64,000 nt of DNA from Bog-473 sp963788125. GTDB taxonomy: Bacteria; Actinomycetota; Acidimicrobiia; Acidimicrobiales; RAAP-2. The first letter of the stretch is position 1. Each line of letters opens with the position of its first letter. The stretch is from positions 682,001-746,000 of the forward strand of contig CAWBFN010000002.1 in assembly GCA_963788125.1 (NCBI GenBank). The letters run 5' to 3'. The notes beneath the pieces were generated by a model. The model was not told where the DNA came from and did no database searches. It saw only the letters and a program-made list of their open reading frames with translations. This document shows positions 24,684 to 32,705 of this stretch, one piece after another. Both the position numbers and the translations under genes were made by a program.

Positions 24684-25340
24684 GTGCGGCGCATTCCCGA
24701 AGCCACTGTGGTGCGCCTGCCGGTCTACCAGCGGATCCTGGCCGAGCTGGTACGCACCAACGTCCCCACCGTCTCCTCTGAGCAACTGGCCTCGCTGGCC
24801 GCCGTCAACGCCGCCAAGGTGCGCAAGGACCTCTCCCTCCTCGGCTCGTTCGGCACCCGTGGATCGGGCTACGACCCGAGGTATCTCATGGTCCAGATCG
24901 ATCGTGCCCTGGGCGTCGACAAACAGTGGACGATCGCCGTGGTGGGTATCGGAAACCTCGGCCGCGCCCTGACCAACTCCGAAGGGTTTGCCTCCGGTGG
25001 CTTCCGCATCACCGCGCTCTTCGACGTCGATCCGGTGGTCATCGGCACGGAGATCAAGGGCCTGCGCGTGCGCCACATGGAGGAGATCGCCGCGCTGCGC
25101 TCAACGGACCGGCCGGACATCGGGGTCATCGCCACGCCCGGCTGGGCGTCCCAGGAGGTGGCCAACCTCCTCGTCGGGGTGGGCGTGACCTCGCTGTTGA
25201 ACTTCGCCCCCACCGTCCTGAGCGTGCCGGCCCACGTGCACCTGCGCTACGTCGACCTCTCCATTGAGCTCCAGGTCCTGAGCTTCTACCGGGCCCGCCA
25301 GGATGAACCCCTCCTCATCGTGCCCAACGACGGGGCCTGA
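24684..25340 (+). CDS. rex: Redox-sensing transcriptional repressor Rex
   Basis: A 218-residue repressor that senses the NADH/NAD+ ratio. The N-terminal winged helix (SSEQLASLAAVNAAKVRKDLSL, GSFGTRGSGYDP) precedes a Rossmann domain with VVGIGNLGRAL and a C-terminal domain-swap helix (IELQVLSFYRAR). High NADH releases it from DNA. As in Streptomyces, it heads a run with hemA, hemC and hemD, so it likely controls tetrapyrrole and respiratory genes in response to oxygen supply. GTG 24684 has no ribosome binding site. Confidence 0.95.
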   Translation: MRRIPEATVVRLPVYQRILAELVRTNVPTVSSEQLASLAAVNAAKVRKDLSLLGSFGTRGSGYDPRYLMVQIDRALGVDKQWTIAVVGIGNLGRALTNSEGFASGGFRITALFDVDPVVIGTEIKGLRVRHMEEIAALRSTDRPDIGVIATPGWASQEVANLLVGVGVTSLLNFAPTVLSVPAHVHLRYVDLSIELQVLSFYRARQDEPLLIVPNDGA

Positions 25341-25406
25341 CCTGGGCGACTGGCACCGGGCACCCAGGGACCGGCATGCTAGAGGCCCGACCGAGGAGGC
25401 AAACGC

Positions 25407-26678
25407 GTGTCCGTCGTGGTCATTGGGCTCCAGCACCAGCAGGCCCCCCTCTCGCTTCTCGAGGCGGTGGCAGTCGGTGACGCGGACCTGCACAAGGTGC
25501 TGGCCGCACTGAGCCACCGCCGGAACCTTCAGGAGACCGTGGTGCTCTCCACCTGCCTGCGCACCGAGGTCTACTCCGTGGTGGATCGGTTCCACGACGC
25601 CGTGGCGGAGATCTACGAGGTGCTGTCCGAGCACTCCGGGGTGTCCACCGACGAGCTGGCGGCTCGGGCCATCATCCGCTTCGACGACGACGTCACCTCG
25701 CATCTGTTCTCCGTCACCTCGGGTCTGGAGTCCACGGTCCTGGGCGAGAGCGAGGTGGCGGGGCAGGTCAGGCGGGCCTTCCACCACGCTCAGGAGGAGG
25801 GGGTGAGTGGTCCGGTCCTCTCGGCCCTGTTCCAGCACGCATTGCAGACCGGCAAGCGGGTGCGCACCGAGACGGGCATCGCTCGCGGGACCACGTCGTT
25901 CGCCCACGCCGCCGTCACGGTGGCGCGCCAGGAGAGCGGCGAGGGCTTGCGGGACAAGCGGGTCGTCGTCGTCGGTGCCGGTGCGATGGGCCTGGGGGTC
26001 GCCCGGGCACTCTGTGACATCCCCCCGGCGGCCGCGCCCCGCAGCATCGTCGTGGTGAACCGTTCCCCCGCCCGTGCGGAGGCCCTCGTGCGCGAGGCGG
26101 GCGAGTCGCCCAAGCTGCGCGCCGGCCGTCTGGAGGGCGTCCACTCCGAGCTGGCCGACGCCGATGTGGTGCTCACCGCCGTGGCCGCCGAGTCTCACGT
26201 GCTCACGCCGGCACACTTTTCGGGCGTCGCCGGCCCCATGCTCGTCATCGACCTGGGCGTTCCCCGCAACGTCGATCCCGCGGTGGGCTCCCTGGCGTCG
26301 GTGACCCTGCTCGACATGGACACCCTCAGCGTCTCGGTCTCCCGTGCCCTGGGGGACCGGCAGGAGGAGTCCGCTGCCGCCCGGGCCATCGTCGACGACG
26401 AGGTGGGCCGATTCCGCACGGCCAGCCGGCAGCGGGGCGCCGCGCCGGTCATTGCCGCACTTCGGGCCCGCCTCGAGTCACTACGCGAGGCCGAGCTCGA
26501 GCGCCAGCGGGCGCCGCTGGCCGACCTGAGCGAGGCCGAGTGGGAACAGGTCGATGCCGCCACCCGAAGCGTGATGGCCAAGATCCTGCACGAGCCCACC
26601 ATGCTCCTGAAGGAGACGGCCGGCACGCCGCGCGGCGAGCGCCTCGTCGAGGCACTGCGCATCCTCTTCGATCTGTAG
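25407..26678 (+). CDS. hemA: Glutamyl-tRNA reductase
   Basis: A 423-residue enzyme that reduces glutamyl-tRNA(Glu) to glutamate-1-semialdehyde with NADPH, the entry step of C5-pathway tetrapyrrole synthesis. The catalytic cysteine is Cys50 in VVLSTCLRTEVY. GLESTVLGESEVAGQVRRAF and the NADPH site VVVVGAGAMGLGVAR are typical, and a C-terminal dimerisation helix region is present. GTG 25407 follows a strong GAGGAGG. Located 66 bp after rex. Its TAG stop forms part of a -10-like hexamer in front of hemC. Confidence 0.96.
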   Translation: MSVVVIGLQHQQAPLSLLEAVAVGDADLHKVLAALSHRRNLQETVVLSTCLRTEVYSVVDRFHDAVAEIYEVLSEHSGVSTDELAARAIIRFDDDVTSHLFSVTSGLESTVLGESEVAGQVRRAFHHAQEEGVSGPVLSALFQHALQTGKRVRTETGIARGTTSFAHAAVTVARQESGEGLRDKRVVVVGAGAMGLGVARALCDIPPAAAPRSIVVVNRSPARAEALVREAGESPKLRAGRLEGVHSELADADVVLTAVAAESHVLTPAHFSGVAGPMLVIDLGVPRNVDPAVGSLASVTLLDMDTLSVSVSRALGDRQEESAAARAIVDDEVGRFRTASRQRGAAPVIAALRARLESLREAELERQRAPLADLSEAEWEQVDAATRSVMAKILHEPTMLLKETAGTPRGERLVEALRILFDL

Positions 26679-26688
26679 GGTCGCAAGG
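26676..26688 (+). promoter_or_regulatory. -10-like element for hemC built on the hemA stop codon
   Basis: TAGGGT at 26676-26681 starts with the hemA TAG stop and lies 7 nt before the TTG start of hemC. AAGG just before TTG could instead serve as a weak ribosome binding site in a hemA-hemC transcript. Confidence 0.35.
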
Positions 26689-27606
26689 TTGCGACCTCTC
26701 CGCCTGGCCACCCGCGGGTCCCCGTTGGCGCTCTGCCAAGCCGACCTCGTCGCCGGTTCCCTGCGCCGCTTCGACACGGGCCTGGAGGTCGAGATCGTGG
26801 TCGTCCGGACCCGCGGCGACGACCTTGCCGCATCGCTCGATCAGATCGGTGGCCAGGGTGTCTTCGTGACCGAGGTCGAGTCCGCCGTGGCCGACGGCCG
26901 GGCCGACGCGGCGGTCCACTCGGCCAAGGACATGCCATCGACCATGCCGGACGGCATGGTGCTCGCCGCCGTGCCGCCCCGCGCCGATCACCGAGATGGC
27001 CTGGTCGGATGCGCGTTGGTCGACCTCCCTCCCGGTGCCCTGATCGCCACCGGGTCGGCCCGGCGCCGGGCACAGCTGGCCTACCTCCGGCCGGACCTGG
27101 TCTTCTCGGAGATCAGGGGGAACATGGAACGCCGGGTGTCCCGGGGCGAAGATGGCTCCGTCGATGCCGTGGTGGTGGCGGTCGCGGCCATGCAACGTTT
27201 GGGCTGGTCGGAACGGCTGAGCGACGTTCTCAGCCCGATCGACATGCTCCCTCAGGCCGGGCAGGGAGCGATCGCCGTGCAGTGCCGCGCCGGCGACTCG
27301 GCGACGTACGAGCTCCTCACGGCCATTGACGACCCGGAGTCCCACCGGGCGCTGCGGGCCGAACGAGCGGTGCTGGCCGGCCTCGGGGGGAGCTGCACCG
27401 CCCCGGTCGCCGCCTGGGCGGAGAGCGCGCCCGGTTCGCCGCTGCACGTCCATGGCCTGGTCGCCTCGGGGGATGGGCACGTCGTGATCCGGATGTCGCG
27501 TAGCGACGACAATCCCGAACTGGCCGGGGCCGCGGTGGCGCATGCTCTGCTCGTCGACGGGGGTGGGTCCGGCCTCGAGGGGTTCGAAGACCGGATCCCG
27601 GGATGA
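26689..27606 (+). CDS. hemC: Porphobilinogen deaminase (hydroxymethylbilane synthase)
   Basis: A 305-residue enzyme that polymerises four porphobilinogens into hydroxymethylbilane. The N-terminus LRLATRGSPLALCQA is the family start, which supports the TTG codon at 26689. Also visible are HSAKDMPS, GSARRRAQL, EIRGNMERR and the dipyrromethane-cofactor cysteine in GLGGSCTAPV. Length is normal. Its stop overlaps the next gene start in ATGA, so the next enzyme is translationally coupled. Confidence 0.96.
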   Translation: MRPLRLATRGSPLALCQADLVAGSLRRFDTGLEVEIVVVRTRGDDLAASLDQIGGQGVFVTEVESAVADGRADAAVHSAKDMPSTMPDGMVLAAVPPRADHRDGLVGCALVDLPPGALIATGSARRRAQLAYLRPDLVFSEIRGNMERRVSRGEDGSVDAVVVAVAAMQRLGWSERLSDVLSPIDMLPQAGQGAIAVQCRAGDSATYELLTAIDDPESHRALRAERAVLAGLGGSCTAPVAAWAESAPGSPLHVHGLVASGDGHVVIRMSRSDDNPELAGAAVAHALLVDGGGSGLEGFEDRIPG

Positions 27607-29072
27607 CCGTCTACCTGGTGGGAGCCGGGCCCGGGGACCCCTGGCTCCTCACCCGGCGCGGCGCCAGGCTCCTCTCGGAGGCCGATGTCGTGCTCTTCGA
27701 CCGCTTGGTCAATCACTCGGTCCTCGCCCTGGCACCCGAGTCAGCCGAGCTGATCGACGTGGGCAAGCGTCCCGACGTTCCCGGAGCCGCCGGGCAGGCG
27801 GAGATCAACCGCCTCCTGGTGGAGCACGGGCGGCGCAGCCCGACGGTGGTGCGCTTGAAGGGGGGAGATCCCTTCGTGTTCGGGCGCGGGGGCGAGGAGG
27901 CCGAGGCGCTCACCCGGGCCGGGGTGCGCTGGGAGGTCGTCCCCGGGGTCTCCTCCGCCTTCGGGGTTCCGGCGGCGGTCGGCATTCCGGTCACCCACCG
28001 TGGGCTCTCGTCGTCGGTGACCGTGGTGACCGGGACCGGGAGTGTCGACTGGGAGATCCTGGCCAAGGTCGAGGGGACCCTGGTGATCCTCATGGGAATG
28101 ACCAACCGGGCCACCATCGCCGACGAGCTCCAGCGGGGCGGGAAGGCGGCCTCGACGCCCGTGGCCGTGATCGAGCGGGGCACCACCTCGAACCAGGCTG
28201 AGGTCCGCACCACGCTCGGCCAACTGGCCGACGTCACGCTCAGCTCCCCGGCGGTGATCGTGGTGGGGCCGGTGGCCGCGCTGGGCTCGCCCGAGCCTCT
28301 GGCCGGCCGCTTGGTGGTCGTCACCCGATCGGGCCCCCGAGCGCGGGACCTGATCGACGCCGTGCAGCGGATGGGCGCACAGGCGGTCGAGGTCCCCCTG
28401 ACCACCCAGACCGAGCCCCACGACGGGGGCGCCGCTCTGCGCGCCGCGGCCAGGGAGGTGGGCAGCTTCCGCTGGGTCGTGCTGACCTCGGTCAACGCCG
28501 TCAGCCGCTTCATGGGGGAGCTGCGCGACGCCCGGGCGTTGGGCGCCACCCTGGTGGCGGCCGTCGGTCCGGCCACGGCCGACGCCTTGCGTTCGGCGGG
28601 CGTCGAGCCCGATCTGGTGCCGACCGAGCACTCCGCGAGCGGATTGACGGCTGCGTTCCCTCTCCACGACCGTGGCTCATCGGGCAACCGCGTGCTGTTT
28701 CCGTGCGCCGATCGGGCCCCCTCGACCGTCCCCGACGCTCTGCTCGAGAAGGGGTGGGTGGTGGAGCGGGTGGAGGCCTACCGGACGGTGTCCCTGCCGC
28801 CACCGAGCGGTCCGCTGCTGGAAAGTGTGGCCCGAGCGGACGCCGTGGTCTTCACCGCCGCCTCGTCGGCCGAGGCCTTCGCGGCCCTCAGGGGGCCTGA
28901 CGGCACACCGTTGCCGGTCCCGCCGCTGGTCGTCTGCATCGGGCCCACCACGGCCGAGAGCGCACGAGCGCTCGGCATGTCGGGGGTCGAGCAGGCCGAG
29001 GGGACCTCGGTGGAGCGCATCGTCGAGGCGCTCATCCGCCATCTCGCCGGGCCCGCCGCCGGTGCACCGTAG
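27603..29072 (+). CDS. hemD: Fused uroporphyrinogen-III C-methyltransferase / uroporphyrinogen-III synthase
   Basis: A 489-residue two-domain protein. Residues about 1-235 are an SAM-dependent CobA-type methyltransferase (VYLVGAGPGDPWLLT, VVRLKGGDPFVFGRGGEEA, VPGVSSAFGVPA, VTGTGS). Residues about 240-489 are HemD, which cyclises hydroxymethylbilane (LVVVTRSGPRARDLIDAVQRMG, VLTSVNAVSRF, AADAL-type and FTAASSAEAF motifs). The same chain can thus make uroporphyrinogen III and divert it to precorrin-2 for siroheme or cobalamin. This fusion is common in actinobacteria. ATG overlaps the hemC stop. Confidence 0.94.
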   Translation: MTVYLVGAGPGDPWLLTRRGARLLSEADVVLFDRLVNHSVLALAPESAELIDVGKRPDVPGAAGQAEINRLLVEHGRRSPTVVRLKGGDPFVFGRGGEEAEALTRAGVRWEVVPGVSSAFGVPAAVGIPVTHRGLSSSVTVVTGTGSVDWEILAKVEGTLVILMGMTNRATIADELQRGGKAASTPVAVIERGTTSNQAEVRTTLGQLADVTLSSPAVIVVGPVAALGSPEPLAGRLVVVTRSGPRARDLIDAVQRMGAQAVEVPLTTQTEPHDGGAALRAAAREVGSFRWVVLTSVNAVSRFMGELRDARALGATLVAAVGPATADALRSAGVEPDLVPTEHSASGLTAAFPLHDRGSSGNRVLFPCADRAPSTVPDALLEKGWVVERVEAYRTVSLPPPSGPLLESVARADAVVFTAASSAEAFAALRGPDGTPLPVPPLVVCIGPTTAESARALGMSGVEQAEGTSVERIVEALIRHLAGPAAGAP

Positions 29073-29083
29073 GCTGGCGCCCG
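29070..29083 (+). promoter_or_regulatory. Leaderless -10 element for hemB built on the upstream stop codon
   Basis: TAGGCT at 29070-29075 begins with the TAG stop of the cobA-hemD gene and lies 8 nt before ATG 29084, with no ribosome binding site. The same hexamer at the same spacing precedes the HAD gene at 54658. Confidence 0.5.
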
Positions 29084-30070
29084 ATGGACCCCTCGTTTCC
29101 CGTACGGCGGTTGCGACGACTCCGGCGCACCCCGGCTCTCCGAAGGCTGGTGGCCGAGACGAAGCTGGGCGTCGACGACCTGATCGCCCCCCTGTTCGTG
29201 CGCGAGGGGATCGACGGCCCGATGCCCATCGCATCGATGCCCGGGCAGGTCCAGCACACCATCGACTCCCTGGTGGTGGAGGCGAAGCGCCTGGTCGCAC
29301 TGGGCATCCCCGGGCTGATCCTCTTCGGGGTGCCGGCGACCAAGGACGCCAGCGGGACGGAGGCGTACAGTCCGGAGGGGGTCGTCCAGCGCGCCCTGCG
29401 AGCCCTGCGCGCCGCGGTCGGGGATCAGCTCGTCCTGATGGCCGACCTCTGTCTGGACGAGTACACGGACCACGGCCACTGCGGCGTTCTGGGGCCCGAT
29501 GGCGAGGTCCTCAACGATCCGACGCTCGATCTCTACGGGCGGGTGGCGTTGGCGCAGGCAGATGCGGGCGCGGACGTCGTGGCGCCCAGCGGGATGATGG
29601 ACGGACAGGTGGCGGCCATCCGAGCCGCCCTCGATGCCGGCGGCCACGACCAGGTGGCGATCCTGGCCTACTCGGCCAAGTACGCCTCCCCGCTCTACGG
29701 GCCTTTCCGTGACGCCGTCCATGTGACCATCGCCGGAGGCGGTGACCGCCGGTCCTACCAACAGGATCCCCGCAACCGCCGTGAGGCGCTCCTCGAAATC
29801 GCCCAGGACCTCGCCGAAGGTGCCGACATGGTCATGGTCAAGCCGGCCATGACCTCGCTCGACGTTCTCGCCGCAGCACGCCGTTCTGTGCGTGTGCCCC
29901 TCGCCGCCTACCACGTGAGTGGCGAGTACGCCATGGTCCACGCCGCGGCTGCGGCCGGATGGATCGACGGCCCGGCCGTCGCGATCGAGCAGCTCACGGT
30001 CCTCAAGCGGGCGGGCGCCGACTTCGTCATCACCTACTTCGCCGCCGAGATGGCCGAGCAGATTGGCTGA
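29084..30070 (+). CDS. hemB: Delta-aminolevulinic acid dehydratase (porphobilinogen synthase)
   Basis: A 328-residue enzyme condensing two 5-aminolevulinates into porphobilinogen. The two Schiff-base lysines are in ILAYSAKYASPLYGPFR and MVMVKPAM. The metal-binding loop reads DLCLDEYTDHGHCG: of the three Cys in the zinc type, the middle one is Asp, an intermediate form between zinc- and magnesium-type loops. PLFVREG and GEYAMVHAAAAAGWID are typical. It probably has its own leaderless promoter in addition to read-through. Its end overlaps hemL by 8 bp. Confidence 0.96.
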   Translation: MDPSFPVRRLRRLRRTPALRRLVAETKLGVDDLIAPLFVREGIDGPMPIASMPGQVQHTIDSLVVEAKRLVALGIPGLILFGVPATKDASGTEAYSPEGVVQRALRALRAAVGDQLVLMADLCLDEYTDHGHCGVLGPDGEVLNDPTLDLYGRVALAQADAGADVVAPSGMMDGQVAAIRAALDAGGHDQVAILAYSAKYASPLYGPFRDAVHVTIAGGGDRRSYQQDPRNRREALLEIAQDLAEGADMVMVKPAMTSLDVLAAARRSVRVPLAAYHVSGEYAMVHAAAAAGWIDGPAVAIEQLTVLKRAGADFVITYFAAEMAEQIG

Positions 30071-31364
30071 TCCGGCGCCCTCGTCGAACGCCGACTGGTT
30101 CGACCGCGCCAGGCGGGTCATACCCGGCGGCGTCGATTCGCCCGTTCGCTCGTTCGCGTCGGTCGGCGGCACGCCCTACACGGTGGTGCGGGGCGAAGGC
30201 CCCTACGTGGTCGATATCGAGGGCACCCGCTACATCGACCTCGTCCAGTCCTACGGCGCCGTGCTGTTGGGCCACGCCCACCCGGTGGTCACCGCCGCCG
30301 TGACCGCGGCCGCCGCCCGGGGCACCACCTTCGGCGCACCCACGCCGGGCGAGGTGTACCTGGCCGAGGCCATCTGCGAACGGGTCCCCGGCTGCGCCCA
30401 GGTACGTCTGGTCTCCTCCGGGACGGAGGCGGCCATGAGCGCCGTGCGCCTGGCTCGCGGCGTGACGGGTCGGGATCGTGTGGTGAAATTCGACGGCTGC
30501 TACCACGGCCACTCCGACGGCCTGCTGGCCGGGGGAGGGAGTGGCGTGGCCACGCTGGGTCTGCCGGGATCGGTCGGGGTGTCCGCGGGAGCGGTGGCCG
30601 ACACGGCCGTGCTCCCCTACAACGTCGTGCCCGAGCTGGACGACCAGGTGGCCTGCGTCATCGTCGAGCCGGTGGCGGCCAACATGAACCTGGTCGCGCC
30701 CTCTCCCGGCTTCCTGGCCGGGTTGCGTGCGGCGTGCGACTCCGCCGGCGCGCTGTTGATCTTCGACGAGGTCATCACCGGCTTTCGGCTCGGCCCCGGG
30801 GGTGCCACCACGTGGTCGGGCGTCACACCTGATCTCTGGTGTTTCGGCAAGGTGATCGGTGGTGGGCTCCCGGTGGGCGCCGTGGGGGGCGGCCGGGACC
30901 TGCTGGCTTCGCTGGCGCCGGAGGGGCCGGTGTACCAGGCCGGGACGCTCTCGGGGAACCCACTCGCCACGGCCGCCGGACTCGCCGTGCTCTCCGAAGT
31001 AACCGACGAGGACTACACCGCTCTCGCCCTGCGTGGCCGCGCCTTCGCGGCGAATCTCAGGTCGGCCATCGCACAAGGGGGGCTCACGGTGGAGGTACCG
31101 GTTGTCGGTCCGCTGGTCGGTCTCTTCCTGGCCCCGGGCGAGGAGGCGCAGTTCCAGACTCCGGTCGACTACGTGACAGCGCGCCGGACGGCCGCCAACG
31201 GGGTCTACCCACGTTTCTTCCATGCCATGCTCCGCCGTGGCATCGCGCTGGCGCCGGGAGCCTACGAGGTCATGTTCCCCGGCCTCTCCCACGACGTCGA
31301 CGTGCTCGATCGCGTCGTCGTCGCGGCCGGCGAGTCGGCGGCCGAGGTGGCGAAGGAGTTGTAG
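30063..31364 (+). CDS. hemL: Glutamate-1-semialdehyde 2,1-aminomutase
   Basis: A 433-residue PLP enzyme converting glutamate-1-semialdehyde to 5-aminolevulinate. ARRVIPGGVDSPVRSF at the N-terminus, SSGTEAAMSAVRLAR, DEVITGFR and the PLP lysine in CFGKVIGGGLPVGA are all present; the C-terminus has FHAMLRRGIALAPGAYE. TTG 30063 is proposed because it gives the normal N-terminus and overlaps the hemB stop; the frame continues upstream only as hemB shadow. With hemA, hemC, cobA-hemD and hemB it completes the route to uroporphyrinogen III. Confidence 0.94.
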   Translation: MADPAPSSNADWFDRARRVIPGGVDSPVRSFASVGGTPYTVVRGEGPYVVDIEGTRYIDLVQSYGAVLLGHAHPVVTAAVTAAAARGTTFGAPTPGEVYLAEAICERVPGCAQVRLVSSGTEAAMSAVRLARGVTGRDRVVKFDGCYHGHSDGLLAGGGSGVATLGLPGSVGVSAGAVADTAVLPYNVVPELDDQVACVIVEPVAANMNLVAPSPGFLAGLRAACDSAGALLIFDEVITGFRLGPGGATTWSGVTPDLWCFGKVIGGGLPVGAVGGGRDLLASLAPEGPVYQAGTLSGNPLATAAGLAVLSEVTDEDYTALALRGRAFAANLRSAIAQGGLTVEVPVVGPLVGLFLAPGEEAQFQTPVDYVTARRTAANGVYPRFFHAMLRRGIALAPGAYEVMFPGLSHDVDVLDRVVVAAGESAAEVAKEL

Positions 31365-31367
31365 CGC

Positions 31368-32662
31368 TCAGGTCCGACGGGGCCTGTTCCGGTCGGCCTT
31401 CGCCGCCGCCAGCTTCCTCGCCCGGGCGATGTAGCCCGCACTCTTGGGCTGGGCGGGGGCGATCCACCTCCATCGACCGGGCCCGCCTTCCAGCCTCCAG
31501 CCGCCGTAGGTCTTGAGATCGTGATGCTCGGGGCACAGGCGAGCAAGATTGTCGAGGCTGGTCGGGCCACCGTCGGCGAAGTCGACCCGGCAGTGGTCGA
31601 CTTGTAGTCCGTGGCGTTTCCCGCATCCTTGGACGGCACAGGTGCGGTCCCGCACCATCAAGGCGGCGGCCATCCGCTGGGGCAGCGTCCGCGTGGTGCC
31701 GGTCACCGTGCGGATGTCGATACCGTCACGGACCAAGAACTGCAGGCCCCCCTCGCCCACCAGCTCGCCGGCCGCCTCGACCGAGACCGGGCCGATCCCC
31801 TCTATCTCGCAGAGCTCGCCCCCCTGGACCGAGCCGCGGCGCAGCGCCTCGGCGTCCACGATCACCACCATGTGGGGCCGGGCCCCGCCCCCACCCCCGC
31901 CTGAGCCGCCCCCGCCGGCCAGCAGCTCGAGGAAGGCGTCGAGCCGGTGGGCGTCGAGGGGTTCTCGTTGCCCGGCCGCCTTCCAGCGCCGCCGGGCCTC
32001 GGCTTCGAGGCGGGGGGCGATCCGGGCCCAGGCCACCTCGTCGCAGACGAACGCCCCCCCGATGCCCCCCTCGGGGCGCTGGTGCCAACGGAGGTGGCGG
32101 CACTGGTGCACCCGGGCCCGCCGGGCGTGCTCGCTCTGTCGACTGCGGGCGGCGGCCCGTAGCCGGGCGGCGGCGTCGCTCAGCTCGTGGTGGGACGCCC
32201 CCTGCCCGCTCAGATCCAACAAGGTGCCCGATGCCCCCTCGGCGACCGCCGCCGTCTCGCTCACCAATTTCGAGCTGGGGCGCCGAGAGGCCGGCCGCAT
32301 GGAGCGCCCCGGTGAGGGCCGGATCGGCGGCGGCCCGCCCGGCGGCGGCCAGGCGGGACTTGGCCACCGCCGCCGAGGAGCCCGAGACCGCCCCGAGCCA
32401 GTCGGCCGCCGAGCCGTGGCCGGCCTTGGCGTACGAGCCCGTCTCCACGACGACCGGGGAGAACAAGGCGATGCCCGAGGCCGCCGCCCGCTCGGCCCGG
32501 GCGAACAGGTCGACCATCCGCCGGGCCTGGTCACCCGAGACCGACGCAGGCGTCGGCGACACGCACCAGGCGCTGCAGGGTGCGCACGGTCTGCTCGAGC
32601 TCGTGTTCGAAGTCCGGGGCCGGCGCCGCCGGCGGGGGCGTTGCGCTGAGAGATGAGACCAC
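31368..32662 (-). pseudogene. DUF222/HNH endonuclease (13E12-repeat family), disrupted by two frameshifts
   Basis: Three consecutive parts of one protein lie in three different frames. The N-terminus (GTG 32660-32662, ELEQTVRTLQRLVRVADACV) runs into TGA at 32531. The middle (GDQARRMVDLFARAERAAASG to GLSAPQLE) is in a second frame. The C-terminal two thirds (LVSETAAVAEGASG onward) is in a third frame, starting after about 32270. The C-terminus has a complete HNH motif (LQVDHCRVDFADGG, LARLCPEHHDLKTYGGW). Each break is explained by one extra base, near 32533-32540 and near 32267-32270. These genes are multi-copy, poorly understood elements of actinobacteria. Real decay and sequencing error cannot be separated here. 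Confidence 0.8.
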
Positions 32663-32705
32663 ATGGGAAACCTACAGAGGGGGTGTGACAGCACGGGGAG
32701 GGGGT

